Source: Craspedostauros australis (lineage: Eukaryota > Bacillariophyta > Bacillariophyceae > Mastogloiales > Achnanthaceae). From it: a DNA stretch of 64,000 nt. The notes below the pieces were generated by a model, which was not told the origin of the DNA, ran no database searches, and worked only from the letters and a program-made list of their open reading frames with translations. The position numbers were made by a program, and so were the translations under genes. This document shows, piece after piece, positions 36,250 to 48,386 of the stretch; position 1 is the first letter of the stretch; each line of letters begins with the position of its first letter. Location of the stretch: positions 434,001-498,000 of the forward strand of contig JAMXDE010000005.1 in assembly GCA_026770025.1 (NCBI GenBank), read 5' to 3'.

Positions 36250-39200
36250 ATGATCACGAGGAAAACGAGGCCAACCGGCAGCAGCAGCAGCCTTCTTGGC
36301 ATGTTGTTGTTGCTTTGCATGTCGGCCGCGTTCTTGGCGAGCGTCGATGCCGAACGTCCCGTGATCACGCGGCGCCTGGAGGAGGACTACGGCCAGAAGG
36401 TGCTGGACTACATCCATGCCAATCCGCAGGCCCTTGGCGTGGAGGCCGAGGACGTCGACGAGCTGGAGCTGACCGGCGTGGCTCCTGGCGCCTACCAGCA
36501 CACGCGCCAACCGGCAGACGACGACGATGGCGCGAGACGCCGACTGCGCGGAGACAACATGGTGCACAGGCACAGCGCGGACAGGAAGAGCACGAGCCAC
36601 GTCTACATCGTGCAGTCGCACAGCGGCATCCAGGTCTCCAACGCGCGCGCCACCGTCATCATGGTGGGCGACGAGGTGCAGCAGATCAACTCGCGCTTCC
36701 AGAACAAGCTGAGGGAGTGCAGCACTCTGCCGGAGGACCGCGCTGTCTCGGCGGCCGACGCCATTGAGATCGCGGCGGTGGCCTTCGAGAACGTCACCGA
36801 CCTCGACACCGTCGTCTTCCCCGTCGTGGAGAAGAAGGCCCCGCAGCCCGGCGACGCCACGATGGCCACCGTCTTCGAGGGCCAGCCGGGCCTGTCCAAC
36901 GAGGACATCCCAGCGCACCTCACCTACTACAACATGGAGGAGCAGGACTGCGACGTCCGCCTGGCATGGAACATCATGCTGCACGTCGACGCCAACAACA
37001 GGCTGGAGATCTGGGTGGACGCCAGCGTCAACAGAGGCGGCGTCCTGCAGCACAACAACTGGGTCAGCGGCGCCACCTACTCCGCGCTCGCCCTGCCCAA
37101 GGAGAGCCCCTGCGTGGAGTGCAACTACGCCGATTGGATCACCACCTTCGAGAACATCCCGCTCGATGTCGTCGTCGATCCAGAGATTTCCAACGCCTCG
37201 CCCGAGGGATGGTTGACGTACGGCTCCCACACCTACGACGTCGCGCAGGGCAACAACGTCAACGCCGTCATCGAGAAGGATGGTTACGACTATGGCCGAT
37301 ACTCGGTGCCTGAGACGTCGCCCGGAGTCTTCGACTACTCCGGCTTTGGCTTCTACGAGGCCGAGTGGGAATCCACCCGCAACCCTGCGGTCGTCAACGT
37401 CTTCTACGTCGTCAACCTCATCCATGACATTCTCTACCAGTACGGCTTCGACGAGGCCAGCGGCAACTTCCAGGAGGACAACTACGGCAACGGCGGCATC
37501 GGCGGAGACTCCATACGCGCCGAGGTCGACTACAAGCAGTACAACAACGCCAACATGTACACGCCGCCCGATGGCCAGAAGCCGCTCATGCAGCTATACC
37601 CGTTCGACATGGCGCTGTACGGCTCCGTCGGTGAGCCGCAACCATCCGTCTTGGTGGGATCGTCATCGTACGCCCAGAAAGGAGTCAATGTAGAATTCGC
37701 AAGCGGTTGGGGTAAGTGGTGGAGAGTCTCGTTGTGATGCGTTCCGACTGTGTACGAAGAGTGCGGGAGATGTTCGATTCATGCGACATGCGCACTCACA
37801 CTTTCGCTACCGTGCTTCCATTTCATTCCACAATATGCGCACTTGCATGAACACTTCCATGGACACTGGCACACGTCGTCGACAGGTGACTTCTTCGCCT
37901 GGGGCATCCGCGGCGCCGACATCGTCGTGTCCGACACCGTTGGCAGCCTCGAGTGCGAGGCCAAGCAGGACCAAGCCTACGAAGGCAAGGTCGTCATCAT
38001 CCAGGAGGGAACCTCAGCCCAAAACGTCAACGGCTGCGACTTCCCCACCAAGGCATTGTACGCCCAGAACCGCGGCGCCAAAGCCGTCCTTTTCGCAGGA
38101 CAGGACGAGACTCTGGCTCCGATTGTCCCCACCACCAGCCAAGGCACAGCCGCCGCGCCGCTCGTCACTACGCCAGTGGCGATCATCAAGAGGAGCGACG
38201 CGCTCAATGCCATCACGACGGCCAACAATGGAGGCACGTCGTACTTTCTGGCCCCTCCGCCTTTCGTACACAGCGCCTTCGACAACGGTACGTTGCATTG
38301 CGGCGCAGCGAAAGCATATCTTTGTTTGTTTGTTTGTTTGTTTGGATCGTGACTTCGCCGTGGATGTTGCTGCCTGTGACATCATCACATGGGCCAGGCA
38401 GCTCTGCTACTTCTACTTGCAGGAGCACTTGACTCGTGATCCATTCCCAGCGCCCCCTCCACTCACTCGTCTTTACCCACTATCCCATCACACGATCTGA
38501 CTGGATCGCGCCTTGTCATGCTTTGCAATGTCCTGGCACGGCAAAATCACAGGTATCATTGCCCACGAATGGTGCCACGGCCTGACCAACCGCCTGCTGG
38601 GAGGAAGCAAGACGTCGAGCTGCACCGCCAGCGGAGGTATCAGCAAGGGCATGGAAGAGGGTTGGAGCGACTTCTGCGGTCTCTTCTTCACCGCAGAATC
38701 TCCATTCGATACGCGCCGCAGCATGGGATCGTACGTCGTGCTCAGCTCATTCGATGTCCGTCCGGGTGTCTACTCCCCTGACATGAACGTGGACAGGGCA
38801 ACATACAACGACGCCGTCCGCACGGGCCCTCTCTACTACAACGGGTGGACTTGGAACTCGATCCTCTGGGACATGTTCTGCGCCTTGGTGGAGCAGGAAG
38901 GATTCAACAAGGACATGGCCCAACCCGGAGTTGGCGGCAACAACATGGCCATGGAGCTCGTCGTCGAAGGGTTGAAGGCCACCACCTGTCTCCCCAGCTA
39001 CCTCGATGCTCGAGAAGGAATCCTCAACGCGTACCAGAACCTCTACCCGAACGGTCCGTACTACTGCATGCTGTGGGGCGTCTTCGCAAGACGTGGAGTT
39101 GGATACTCTGCCACGGGAACACAGCCCCTCACCCCCGGGTATGACCTGCCACCCGTGTGCAGCAGCTACTCGCTGCCCCGAGTATTCTGGCCAACGGAGA

Positions 39201-41977
39201 AATCCTGCTCCTTTGATTCGGACTGCACGGATTCCAGCCACATGGGATGCGCGCGCTCGTGCGTGAGCGGCATGTGCGATTATTCCCCGTGCACCGGCTT
39301 TGTACCCGTAACCGTCACCTCGTCACCGACGTCACAACCGACCACTGTGCCAACAAGCGCACCGACCAGTGAACCCACCAGGACCCCAACCTCCTCGCCC
39401 ACCGCGGAACCATCCAGCAGCCCGACCGTCAGCGAAGCACCTACCAGCTGCGTTGATCCGAATGCAGCTCAATTCATGGCATCGACCAACGCGACCTACA
39501 CATCTGAAACGTCCCCGATCGTCCTCACCTTCGAGAACGATGCCGGAACAAGTATCGAGTTCAACTTCGTCCAGACCATCATCAACAGCCAGATCCCGTA
39601 CGTGTTCATCAAGTACGTGAGCCAGGAGACCGGAGCAGAGAAGTGCGCCGAGTTTGAAGATGTCGACTTCGGCAGCGCGCATCAGCTCTCCGCCGAATGT
39701 TCCGAAGGAACCACATCGGTGGTGATCTACACTTACAAGGGTGCCGATTGGTCAAGCCAAGGTTGTCAGTCGTGCAGCATCCCGAAGGATGAGAATGATC
39801 TGGCCGATCCAGAAAACTTCGAGGCGTACTACTTCGAGATTCCGTGCCAGACCGAGTGCATCAATCCGACCGCGGCGCCGACGGACTCACCGACGAGTGC
39901 ACCGACCAGCGAGCCGACAACACAGCCAACGGACGAACCAACCAGCCGTCCGACGTCTAACCCAACGGTACAGCCAACGGATGAACCGACTTCTGCACCG
40001 ACCTCCAACCCAACGGTGCATCCAACGGACAAACCAACCAGCCGTCCGACGTCTAACCCAACAGTGCAGCCAACGGACGAACCGACTTCCGCACCAACCT
40101 CTAATCCGACAGCACAGCCAACCGACAAACCAACAAGTGGTCCGACGTCTAACCCAACAGTGCAGCCAACGGACGAACCGACTTCTGCACCGACCTCTAT
40201 TCCGACAGCACAGCCAACGGATGAACCAACAAGTGGTCCGACGTCTAACCCGACGGTGCAGCCAACGGATGAGCCGACTTCCGCACCAACAGCTGGGCCA
40301 ACTGCTGAACCGACGTCCAACCCGACAACACAGCCCACGACCACACCAACTGCAGGACCAACCAGCGGGCCAACTTCATCACCGACTTCCGCGCCAACTA
40401 CGGCGCCGACCACTAGTCCAACGACACAGCCCACCACCGAACCAACTGCAGAACCAACCACCGGGCCGACCTCATCACCGACTGCTGGACCAACGTCTGG
40501 TCCAACAGGTGGGCCAACCTTCGCGCCAACAGCTGCACCGACTTCTAGCCCAACAACACAACCCACGGCCACACCGACTGCAGGACCAACCAGCGGGCCA
40601 ACCTCATCACCGACTGCTGGGCCGACTGCTGGACCAACCGCAGGACCAACAGGTGGGCCAACTTCTGGGCCAACAACAGCACCAACTGCAGGCCCGACTT
40701 CTAGCCCAACAACACAACCCACGGCCACACCGACTGCAGGACCAACCAGCGGGCCAACCTCATCACCGACTGCTGGGCCAACGTCTGGACCAACCGCAGG
40801 ACCAACTGCAGGCCCGACTTCTAGCCCAACAACACAACCCACGGCCACACCGACTACAGGACCAACCAGCGGGCCAACCTCATCACCGACCGCTGGGCCG
40901 ACTGCTGGGCCAACGTCCGTACCAACCGTGGCACCAACCAATGAACCAACAGGCAAGCCCGTATTTGGACCCACCAGCGCTCCAACCAGCGCACCGACAT
41001 CTGTCCCAACTCTTGGACCAACCAGCAATCCTACCACTGGGCCAACGAGCGGACCAACCTCCGGCCCGACTTCTGGACCGACCAGCGCACCAACTGTTGG
41101 GCCAACTAGCGCACCAACGACTGGACCAACCTCCGTGCCAACAGCAGCACCAACTGCAGGCCCGACTTCAGAGCCAACCAGCGAACCAACAGGCAAGCCC
41201 GTCTTTGGACCCACCAGCGCTCCAACCAGCGCACCGACATCTGTCCCAACTCTTGGACCAACCAGCAATCCTACCACTGGCCCAACAAGTGGGCCAACGA
41301 GCGGACCAACCTCCGGCCCGACTTCTGGACCGACCAGTGCACCAACTGCCGGGCCAACGAGCGCACCAACAACTGGGCCAACCTCCGGGCCAACAGCAGC
41401 ACCAACTGCAGGCCCGACTTCAGATCCAACCAGCGAACCAACAGGCAAGCCCGTCTTTGGACCCACCAGCGCTCCAACCAGCAATCCTACCACCAACCCA
41501 ACCTCCGGGCCAACAGCAGCACTCCCAACGCAGTCTGACGAGACCGAAGACGACAATCCAACGAGCAGCAGCTGCCCTCAAGATATCAAGCTTATCAGGA
41601 CCGTCGGTGTGACTTCCGTCCCATCGATTCCAATCGAGATCGTGAGCCAGGACACACAGACGGTTACGTACAGATTCAACCAACCGTGGCCGGAGACAGT
41701 CGACGCAGTGTGGCTCAGCCACCACAACACAGCCACCGGCGACATCGATTGCTTCGAGGAGATGAATGTCGCTCCGAAGCAAACTCTCGAATTCAGTGCC
41801 ATGTGCCGATCCCACAGCTCGGTAGCCGTCATCGATGTATTCGTCTCTGACGACGGCATCCTCACCCCGGGAGGCGATGTTTCGGAGATTCCGCAGTGCT
41901 GCCATGCCACCATCCCGGCAGAAAAGCCGGTGGTGCACTACATCTTCGAGCTGCATTGCAAGTCGAAGTGCGACTGA
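36250..41977 (+). CDS. secreted M36 (fungalysin-type) metallopeptidase with PA insert and long PT linker
   Basis: Three exons, 36250-37711, 37886-38287 and 38553-41977, both introns phase 1, giving 1762 residues. A signal peptide (about 1-34) ends near ASVDA. A fungalysin propeptide follows (SHVYIVQSHSGIQVSNARAT). The catalytic domain includes VFDYSGFGFYEAEWES and LIHDILYQYGFDEASGNFQ. Exon 2 inserts a PA-type domain (YEGKVVIIQEG, CDFPTKALYAQNRGAKAV) just before the zinc motif HEWCH (626-630), with the third ligand in EGWSD (Glu 657). After a Cys-rich segment come a short PT stretch, a novel 145-residue domain (about 920-1065), about 550 residues of PT tetrapeptides and a 135-residue C-terminal Cys domain. 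It probably degrades proteins outside the cell or at the wall, with the PT tract as a glycosylated spacer. It is tandem with a shorter paralogue. Confidence 0.93.
39880..41530 (+). repeat. PT-tetrapeptide coding tandem repeat
   Basis: About 1.65 kb of 12-bp-periodic sequence coding for PTxx units (PTSG, PTDE, PTAG, PTTQ). Larger units are visible: QPTDEPTSAPTSNPT-like units in the first third, TQPTATPTAGPTSGPTS-like units in the middle, and a roughly 240-bp unit in the last third holding GKPVFGPTSAP, which occurs three times. The nested periods show repeated unequal duplication. Confidence 0.9.
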
Positions 41978-43854
41978 AGAGGAAACCTGAGACCAAATCA
42001 GTGAAGGGCGGCGCACTAATCAGATCGCCTATCTTCAAGAACACGCTTGCATGCGAGCACGTGCAAGCAGGCTATGGGCCAACCAGGAACGACGAACAGG
42101 CTGCGGCACTCGCGGCTACAGTCCTCGCTACCCCAATAGACTATCGACTATGGAAGAAAACCGTGTACAATAATAAACAATCCAACTTTTCCATGAACCA
42201 CAAACACTTGCTCTCCTGTGGCGCCCGACTGCAGCCGTGCATCCTCCGCGGCGAGGTTGGGACAGGTCCATATGCCATGTAATACCTGTACCCTCGATCA
42301 GACGCAGAACCTATGGAAGTCTGTCGCGGCACTGGCGGATGCTCTGAAGCCAAGGGCCTCGTCGGAGTGAACGCTGTGTCGTCACGTTGCTGTGCAGAAT
42401 GTAGGACGCCGGCGTATTTCAGCCACATGGGTAGCGACAAGCCTGGTGGTCAACTCATGGACGACGTGAACGAGGAGCAAGTCATGTTTCTACCCGGAGG
42501 TCTCACCACGGCCGACACCATCGCCAACAGCTGCGGCAGAAATATTGAAAGCAAGGACACGTGAGCAACTTGCACAGAGACATCATCATTTCCTGTTGTT
42601 GGTTTGTGGTCACGTGTTTGTTCCGTTCCTCCAAGTGACAAAGTAATATAATATTAATATATTGCCACATACCCCACAAATGGCGCCAAGCGTTAATGTT
42701 GACATTCATCGGTTACTACCGACTCATTCGATTAGACGTTTTCGAATGAATCATGTATGAATATACTCAAATTACTAAATACCGCAACTTACGTGTGTAG
42801 TCGTGATATCACAAGTAGAGAATAGTGTAAATATACAATGTAACTGCCGCAACTTACAAAAAGGAGAAAAAGTTCTTCGGGGGCATCTGTGCATTTTCTT
42901 GTGACATGCTCACAAGGTATTTTCGGCTCGAGGCAGCGTCGGCAATGAAGGCACATGTCTTGCAGCAGGTTGTGTCAATGGGTGTCCGCGCGCACGCGCC
43001 CTTGCAGCTGCGCGATGATTGAACGTGATAGTCGTGCGTCAACGCGCACAACACCAGAACCATGGGGGCGCTGTTTGCCGTATTCCGGGCATGGTCGGAC
43101 ACGCGTTGGTTATCGATGCGTGATCGGCGCTTAGCATGCATCCTTCATGCAGTTGGCGACCAACGGGTGCGATTCGCCTGTCTTGGATGGCCATTTCGGT
43201 GCTTGGATTGACGATTACAGTGACATCCATGCAAATAGTTATTTATGTGCATAGTCCCACCAGAAATGACCGTGCCATAGATGCCATAAATCACGCTTTC
43301 CTTGCGGACCTTGCACACAAGCCACTACCTCCCACGTGTTGCGACAAGGCGATGAAAGAGAATTATGAGGTAGAAAGAGAGAATGGGAGAATAGTGATAA
43401 CGGATGCCAACACTCCCTATGTGGCACACGAGCTATTTGTGCATGCGCTGCGGGGTTGGGCAGGCAAGGACGCAGAAGCATGTGCTGATTCATTGCGTAA
43501 CGGCTACAACACGAGAAGAAGCGACTACGTGCCAAGGCCTCGCAGTACCGCGTGTTGTTCCAACCAAGAACAGTTGATCACACAAGAGAACTGCGGAATC
43601 CTTCGTGGGTCGCACAACGCTACTCTAAACCAACCAAGACAGCCAAGAAAGGAGAGGTGACCACTCCACCCATAAAACAGATCCAGAGTGGCAAGCAATC
43701 AACAGCCACTCCACTTGTTGGACAACACTCTGCCTGCAATACCAACAGAGTACTCTGGAGAGATAGCATAAAGCCATAAACTAGAGAGTACAACAACAAC
43801 AACAACAACAACAATAACAGCAAGAACAACTCCACGCAAAAGCAAACGCAAAGC
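41978..43854. other. intergenic region between the two M36 genes
   Basis: The start resembles the 3' flank of the second peptidase (CTGCGGCACTCGCGGC here, CTGCGGCGCTCGCAGC there), so the tandem duplication carried flanking sequence. AT-rich stretches lie near 42645 and 42750-42840. A 174-codon plus-strand frame at 43136-43660 has one hydrophobic segment (WMAISVLGLTITVTSMQIVI) and could be a small membrane protein, but nothing else supports it. A CAA-repeat leader (43792-43815) precedes the next gene. Confidence 0.45.
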
Positions 43855-46800
43855 ATGATCACTCGGAAATCGAGGCCGAGCGCCATGCTGGGGCTCTTGG
43901 TGTTGCTGTGGGCGCCGGCCGCATGCTTGGCCTCGGTGAACGCAGAACGACCCGTCATCACGCGGCGCCTGGAGGAGGACTTCCAGCAGGAGATCATGGA
44001 GTACCTCCAGACGAACCCGGAGGCCCTTGGTCTGGGTTCCGATGACATCGAGGAACTGGAGTTCACCGGCATCGCCCCAGGAACGTACCAGCACACCACC
44101 GAGTCAACAGGCTCCGATGATAGCGATGACGGCGATGACGGCGATCAGCGCAGACTGCGCGGAGGCACCGTGATTCAGAAGAAGGTGCACAGGCACGGCA
44201 AGGGCAGGAAGAGCACGAGCCACGTCTACATCGTGCAAGCCTTCCGCGGCATCAAGGTCTCCAATGCGCGCGCCACAGTCGTCATGGTGGGCAGCAAGGT
44301 GAAGCGCGTCAACTCCCGCTTCCGCAAGCATCTCAAGGAGTGCGTCACCTTGCCCAAGGACCGCGTGCTCTCGGCGCACGACGCAGTCATCACCGCAGCG
44401 GAGGCATTCGGCGACCTCGTCGACTTCGCCAGCGTCAGCCTCCCCCTCTCCGAGCCGGAGGGCCCCAAACCCGATGACAAGACAAAGGCCACGGTCTTCA
44501 CGGCCCAGCCGGGCTTGTCCATCCGCGACATCGACGCCCATCTCACCTACTTCAACATGGACGGCGAGGATTGCGACATCCGGTTGGCATGGAACGTCAA
44601 GATCCACTTCAACGCCAACAACAGGATGGAGATCTGGGTGGACGCCGGTCCGAAGCAAGCTGGCGTGATCAAGTCCAACAACTTGGTCAGCGAAGCGACC
44701 TACTCCGCGCTCGACCTGCCAAAGGAGGCGCCGTGCGTGGAGTGCAACTACGGCACCTGGATATCAACCTACGACAACGACATCCCAGTCGACGTCATCG
44801 TGGACCCAGAGATGTCCAGCGCATCGCCCGAAGGTTGGTTGACGTTCAACTCACAAACATACGGCGTCACAAGAGGCAACAACGTCAACGCGCTCTTCGA
44901 GGAAGACGGAGCCAACCTCAACGTCTACGAAGTGCCCGAGACATCCCCTGGGGTCTTCGATTACTCCGGTTACGGCTTCTACGAGGCGCAGTGGGAGTCC
45001 GTGAAGAACCCCGCTGTCGTTCACCTCTTCTACATCCTCAACCGTCTGCACGACATCATGTACCAGTACGGCTTCGACGAGGCCAGCGGCAACTTCCAGG
45101 AAGACAACTACGGCAACGGCGGCCTTGGCGGAGACTCTCTCGAAGCAGAAGTAGATTACAAGGAGACCAACAACGCCAACATGTACACGCCACCCGATGG
45201 AGAAAGGCCCCTCATGCAGATGTACCCGTTCGACTCCGCGATGTACGGCAATATCGGTGAAGTCCGCCGTTCCTTCTCGGTGGGACCGTACACATTCAGC
45301 TCCAAGGGTACTGACATTGAATTCACCAACGACTGGGGTAAGCGTGTTGTGATGTGATGTGTTGTGTTGTGCCACGCTGTGCTGTGGAGAGAGACATGGT
45401 CGATTCCAACATTCATACATACATATATACATACAAACTGCGCACTCACACATTCACGCATTCATTGCAATGCCTCTCCCCAAACATCCGCATGCCATAC
45501 CCAATACTTTCTTGTCGTCGATCTTATGAAACCACAGCCGACCTCTTCGCTTGGGGCATCCACGGTGCTGAGATCGTCTTGTCCGATACCGAAGGCAACC
45601 TCGAATGTGAGCTCAAGGAGGACAATGCCTACGAAGGCAAGATCGTCATCATCGAGCAAGGAAACTCAGTTCTCAACGTCAATGAATGCGACTTTGCCAC
45701 GAAGGCACTGTACGCACAGAACCGTGGTGCCCACGGTGTCGTCATTGCGGGAAAGAACGAACGACTCATCGAGCTGTCGCCGTTCACCAGCCGCGGAGAC
45801 GCCGCCGCGCCGCTCGTCACCATCCCGGTGGTGCGACTCAAGAACAGCGACGCGGATAACGTCATTGCGGAAGCCAACAGCGGATCCACGGCCTCTTTGG
45901 TGTCGACCCCACCTTTCGTCCACAGCGCCTTCGACAACGGTAAGTTGCATTTCTTGTGACCTTTGATCGCTCTTCCTGCACGCTGAGGTTAGATTGTGCC
46001 GGAACTCAAATCAAAACAACATCTTCCCACCGAGCCATCCTATTGCGTTGATGGATATCCGCATGATAACCATGAACATTCATCTCGTATGCCACCGCCC
46101 CGAGGTTGGATCTTCTCTTTTCTCACCGCCTGCCTTCGCTTTTGTTTTATCGTTGTTATTAACATTGTCGCTCCACACATGCGGCTTCTTCCATGACGAC
46201 CGGCGTTCAAAACGCAGGTATCGTCGCTCACGAGTGGTGCCACGGCTTGACCAACCGGCTGTTGGGTGGAAGCGACACATCCAGCTGCACGATGAGCACA
46301 GCCGATGGAAACGTTGCGAACGGAATGGAAGAAGGCTGGAGCGACTTCTGTGGTCTCTTCTTCACTTCATCATCTCCCTTCAAGACACGCCGCACCCTTG
46401 GTTCGTTCGTGCTGCTCAACAGCCAAGGTGCCCGTCCGGATTACTACTCGCCCGACATGACCATCGACAACGCTGTCTATGACGGCAGAGTCGCCTCATC
46501 GGACATCTACTACAACGGGTGGGTGTGGAACTCCATCCTTTGGGACATGCACTCCGCGTTGGTGGAGCAGGAAGGCTTCAACACCAACATGGCCGAGCCC
46601 GGTATGGGTGGAAACAACATGGCCATGGAGCTTGTGGTGGAAGGCCTGAAAGCCATCGCTTGCTTGCCTTCCTTCATCGATGCCCGCGACGGAATTCTGG
46701 ATGCGTACGAGAATCTGTACCCAGATGGTCCGTACCACTGCATGCTGTGGGCCATCTTTGCACGACGTGGACTTGGGCATTCCGCCACGACATCGCCCAT

Positions 46801-47749
46801 CGCTTCCGGATATGATCTGCCGCCCGAGTGCAGCAGCTACTCGCTCCCCTCAGTATTCTGGCCGACGGAGAAGAGCTGCTCCGTCGATTCCGACTGCACG
46901 GACTCCAGCCATTTGGGATGCCCACGCTCGTGCGTCGAAGGCATGTGCGATTACGCTCCGTGCTCCGATTTTGTTGTCACGGCGACAACCTCGTCCCCCA
47001 CATCTACACCAACTTCAGGGCCGACCAGCGGGCCAACTGAGAATCCTACTTCTGGGCCGACCAGTGGGCCTACTTCCGATCCGACCACTGGGCCGACGTC
47101 TGGACCAACGAGTGGACCGACCAGTGAGCCGACCGCTGGGCCAACTTCTGGACCTACTGCCAGACCAACGTCCGGTCCGACTAGTGCAGAAACCTCGGGA
47201 CCTACAAGTGGGCCAACTTCTGGGCCAACATCTGCGCCTACCAGCGGGCCAACACCTGGAACCACTGGTAACCCAACCAGCGGTCCAACTAGTGGTCCGA
47301 CATCAGCGCCTACCGCCCAGCCTGGGGACGACGGGCCCAGCGGTTGTCCTCAGGATATCGAACTTGTGAAGGTGGATGGCGTAACCCCTGCCCCATCGCT
47401 CCCAATTGAGATCGTGAGCCAGGGCGCAGATTCGGTGACATACAGATTCACCCAACCGTGGTCGACAACGATCGACGCTTTGTGGCTCAGCCATAACAAT
47501 GCAATGACGGGCGACATCGAGTGCTTCGAAGAAATCGACGTTGCTCCCAACCAGACTCTCGAATTCAGTGCTCAGTGCCATGGCGAGTCTTCGATCGCCA
47601 TCATCGATGTCTTCGTTGCCGATGATAGCATCCTCACCCCTGGCGGCGATGCTGCGCAGATTCCGCAGTGCTGCCATCCCACTACCCCAGAAAGCATGCC
47701 GGTGGTGCATTACATCATCGTGGTCCAATGTCAGTCCACTTGCGAATAA
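43855..47749 (+). CDS. secreted M36 (fungalysin-type) metallopeptidase, shorter tandem paralogue
   Basis: Three exons, 43855-45337, 45538-45939 and 46218-47749, giving 1138 residues. Both introns sit at the same codons and in the same phase as in the upstream copy, and exon 2 is again exactly 402 bases. A signal peptide ends near ASVNA. The propeptide (SHVYIVQAFRGIKVSNARAT), the catalytic segments (VFDYSGYGFYEAQWES), the PA-type exon (YEGKIVIIEQG), HEWCH (633-637) and the third ligand Glu in EGWSD (667) are all present. The 145-residue extra domain of the first copy is missing, and the PT tract is only about 115 residues (about 887-1000). The C-terminal Cys domain (CPQDIELV to CQSTCE, about 1003-1138) is shared. 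Both copies look active; the difference lies in spacer length and the extra domain. Confidence 0.93.
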
Positions 47750-48386
47750 GCAGGAGGACGACCATTGTAGACAACAGAAGGATGACACTCTGGCACTCGC
47801 GAAAAGATCTGCGAGCTCACTGACTCGCCACTTTGGATGGAGACGTATTGCTCGCCTCCATCAACCACAAGGGAATAGCGAAGGAACTGCGGCGCTCGCA
47901 GCCTTCGCTACTCCCTTGGCCTTCGTTCCTCCGTAGACTGCTAGTATAAAGTTACACCATAGACAATGATCAGCAACAACTGTAGTGGGTACTCTACACC
48001 GCATCTTGATACCATACGACCTCCACCATCAATCCGTTCATCACAACAACAACCACACACAAGAAACTTGTTCGTCCAAGAGGGGAACAGAAAGATACCA
48101 TTCCTCCCACCACCACAACAACACAAGAACACAAGACACAAGTTGAATCCATCGAGTCGGCATTTTGCGCGCCAAAGTGCCCACATTTTGGTTTCGTTTG
48201 ACCGTTCTCCCCGTTCTTGCTGCAACGAGATCCATGGAAGAATGTGTTTTACACCTGCATTGCGCCTCTTTGCGATCATTTCACACAAACACACACAAAC
48301 ACACACACACACACACAAGCAAAGATCCTCCACATGAAGACATAAAACAGGATTCTCGCTCTTGTGATTACATCGCCTTCTTCATC
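47750..48386. other. intergenic region
   Basis: Holds the 3' flank of the peptidase and probably the promoter and leader of the next gene, with a CA microsatellite at about 48286-48317. No gene seen. Confidence 0.5.

Noticed and set aside
36226-37425. 399-codon minus-strand frame opposite exon 1 of the first M36 gene
   Set aside because: Antisense shadow; the plus strand has signal peptide, propeptide and catalytic motifs.
39829-41556. 575-codon open frame on the minus strand (Val/Gly repeats)
   Set aside because: It is the mirror of the PT-repeat coding sequence; the 12-bp period keeps every codon position free of stops. It lacks an independent domain.
43136-43660. 174-codon frame between the M36 genes as a membrane protein
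   Set aside because: Only one hydrophobic segment and no family resemblance, not enough to call a gene.
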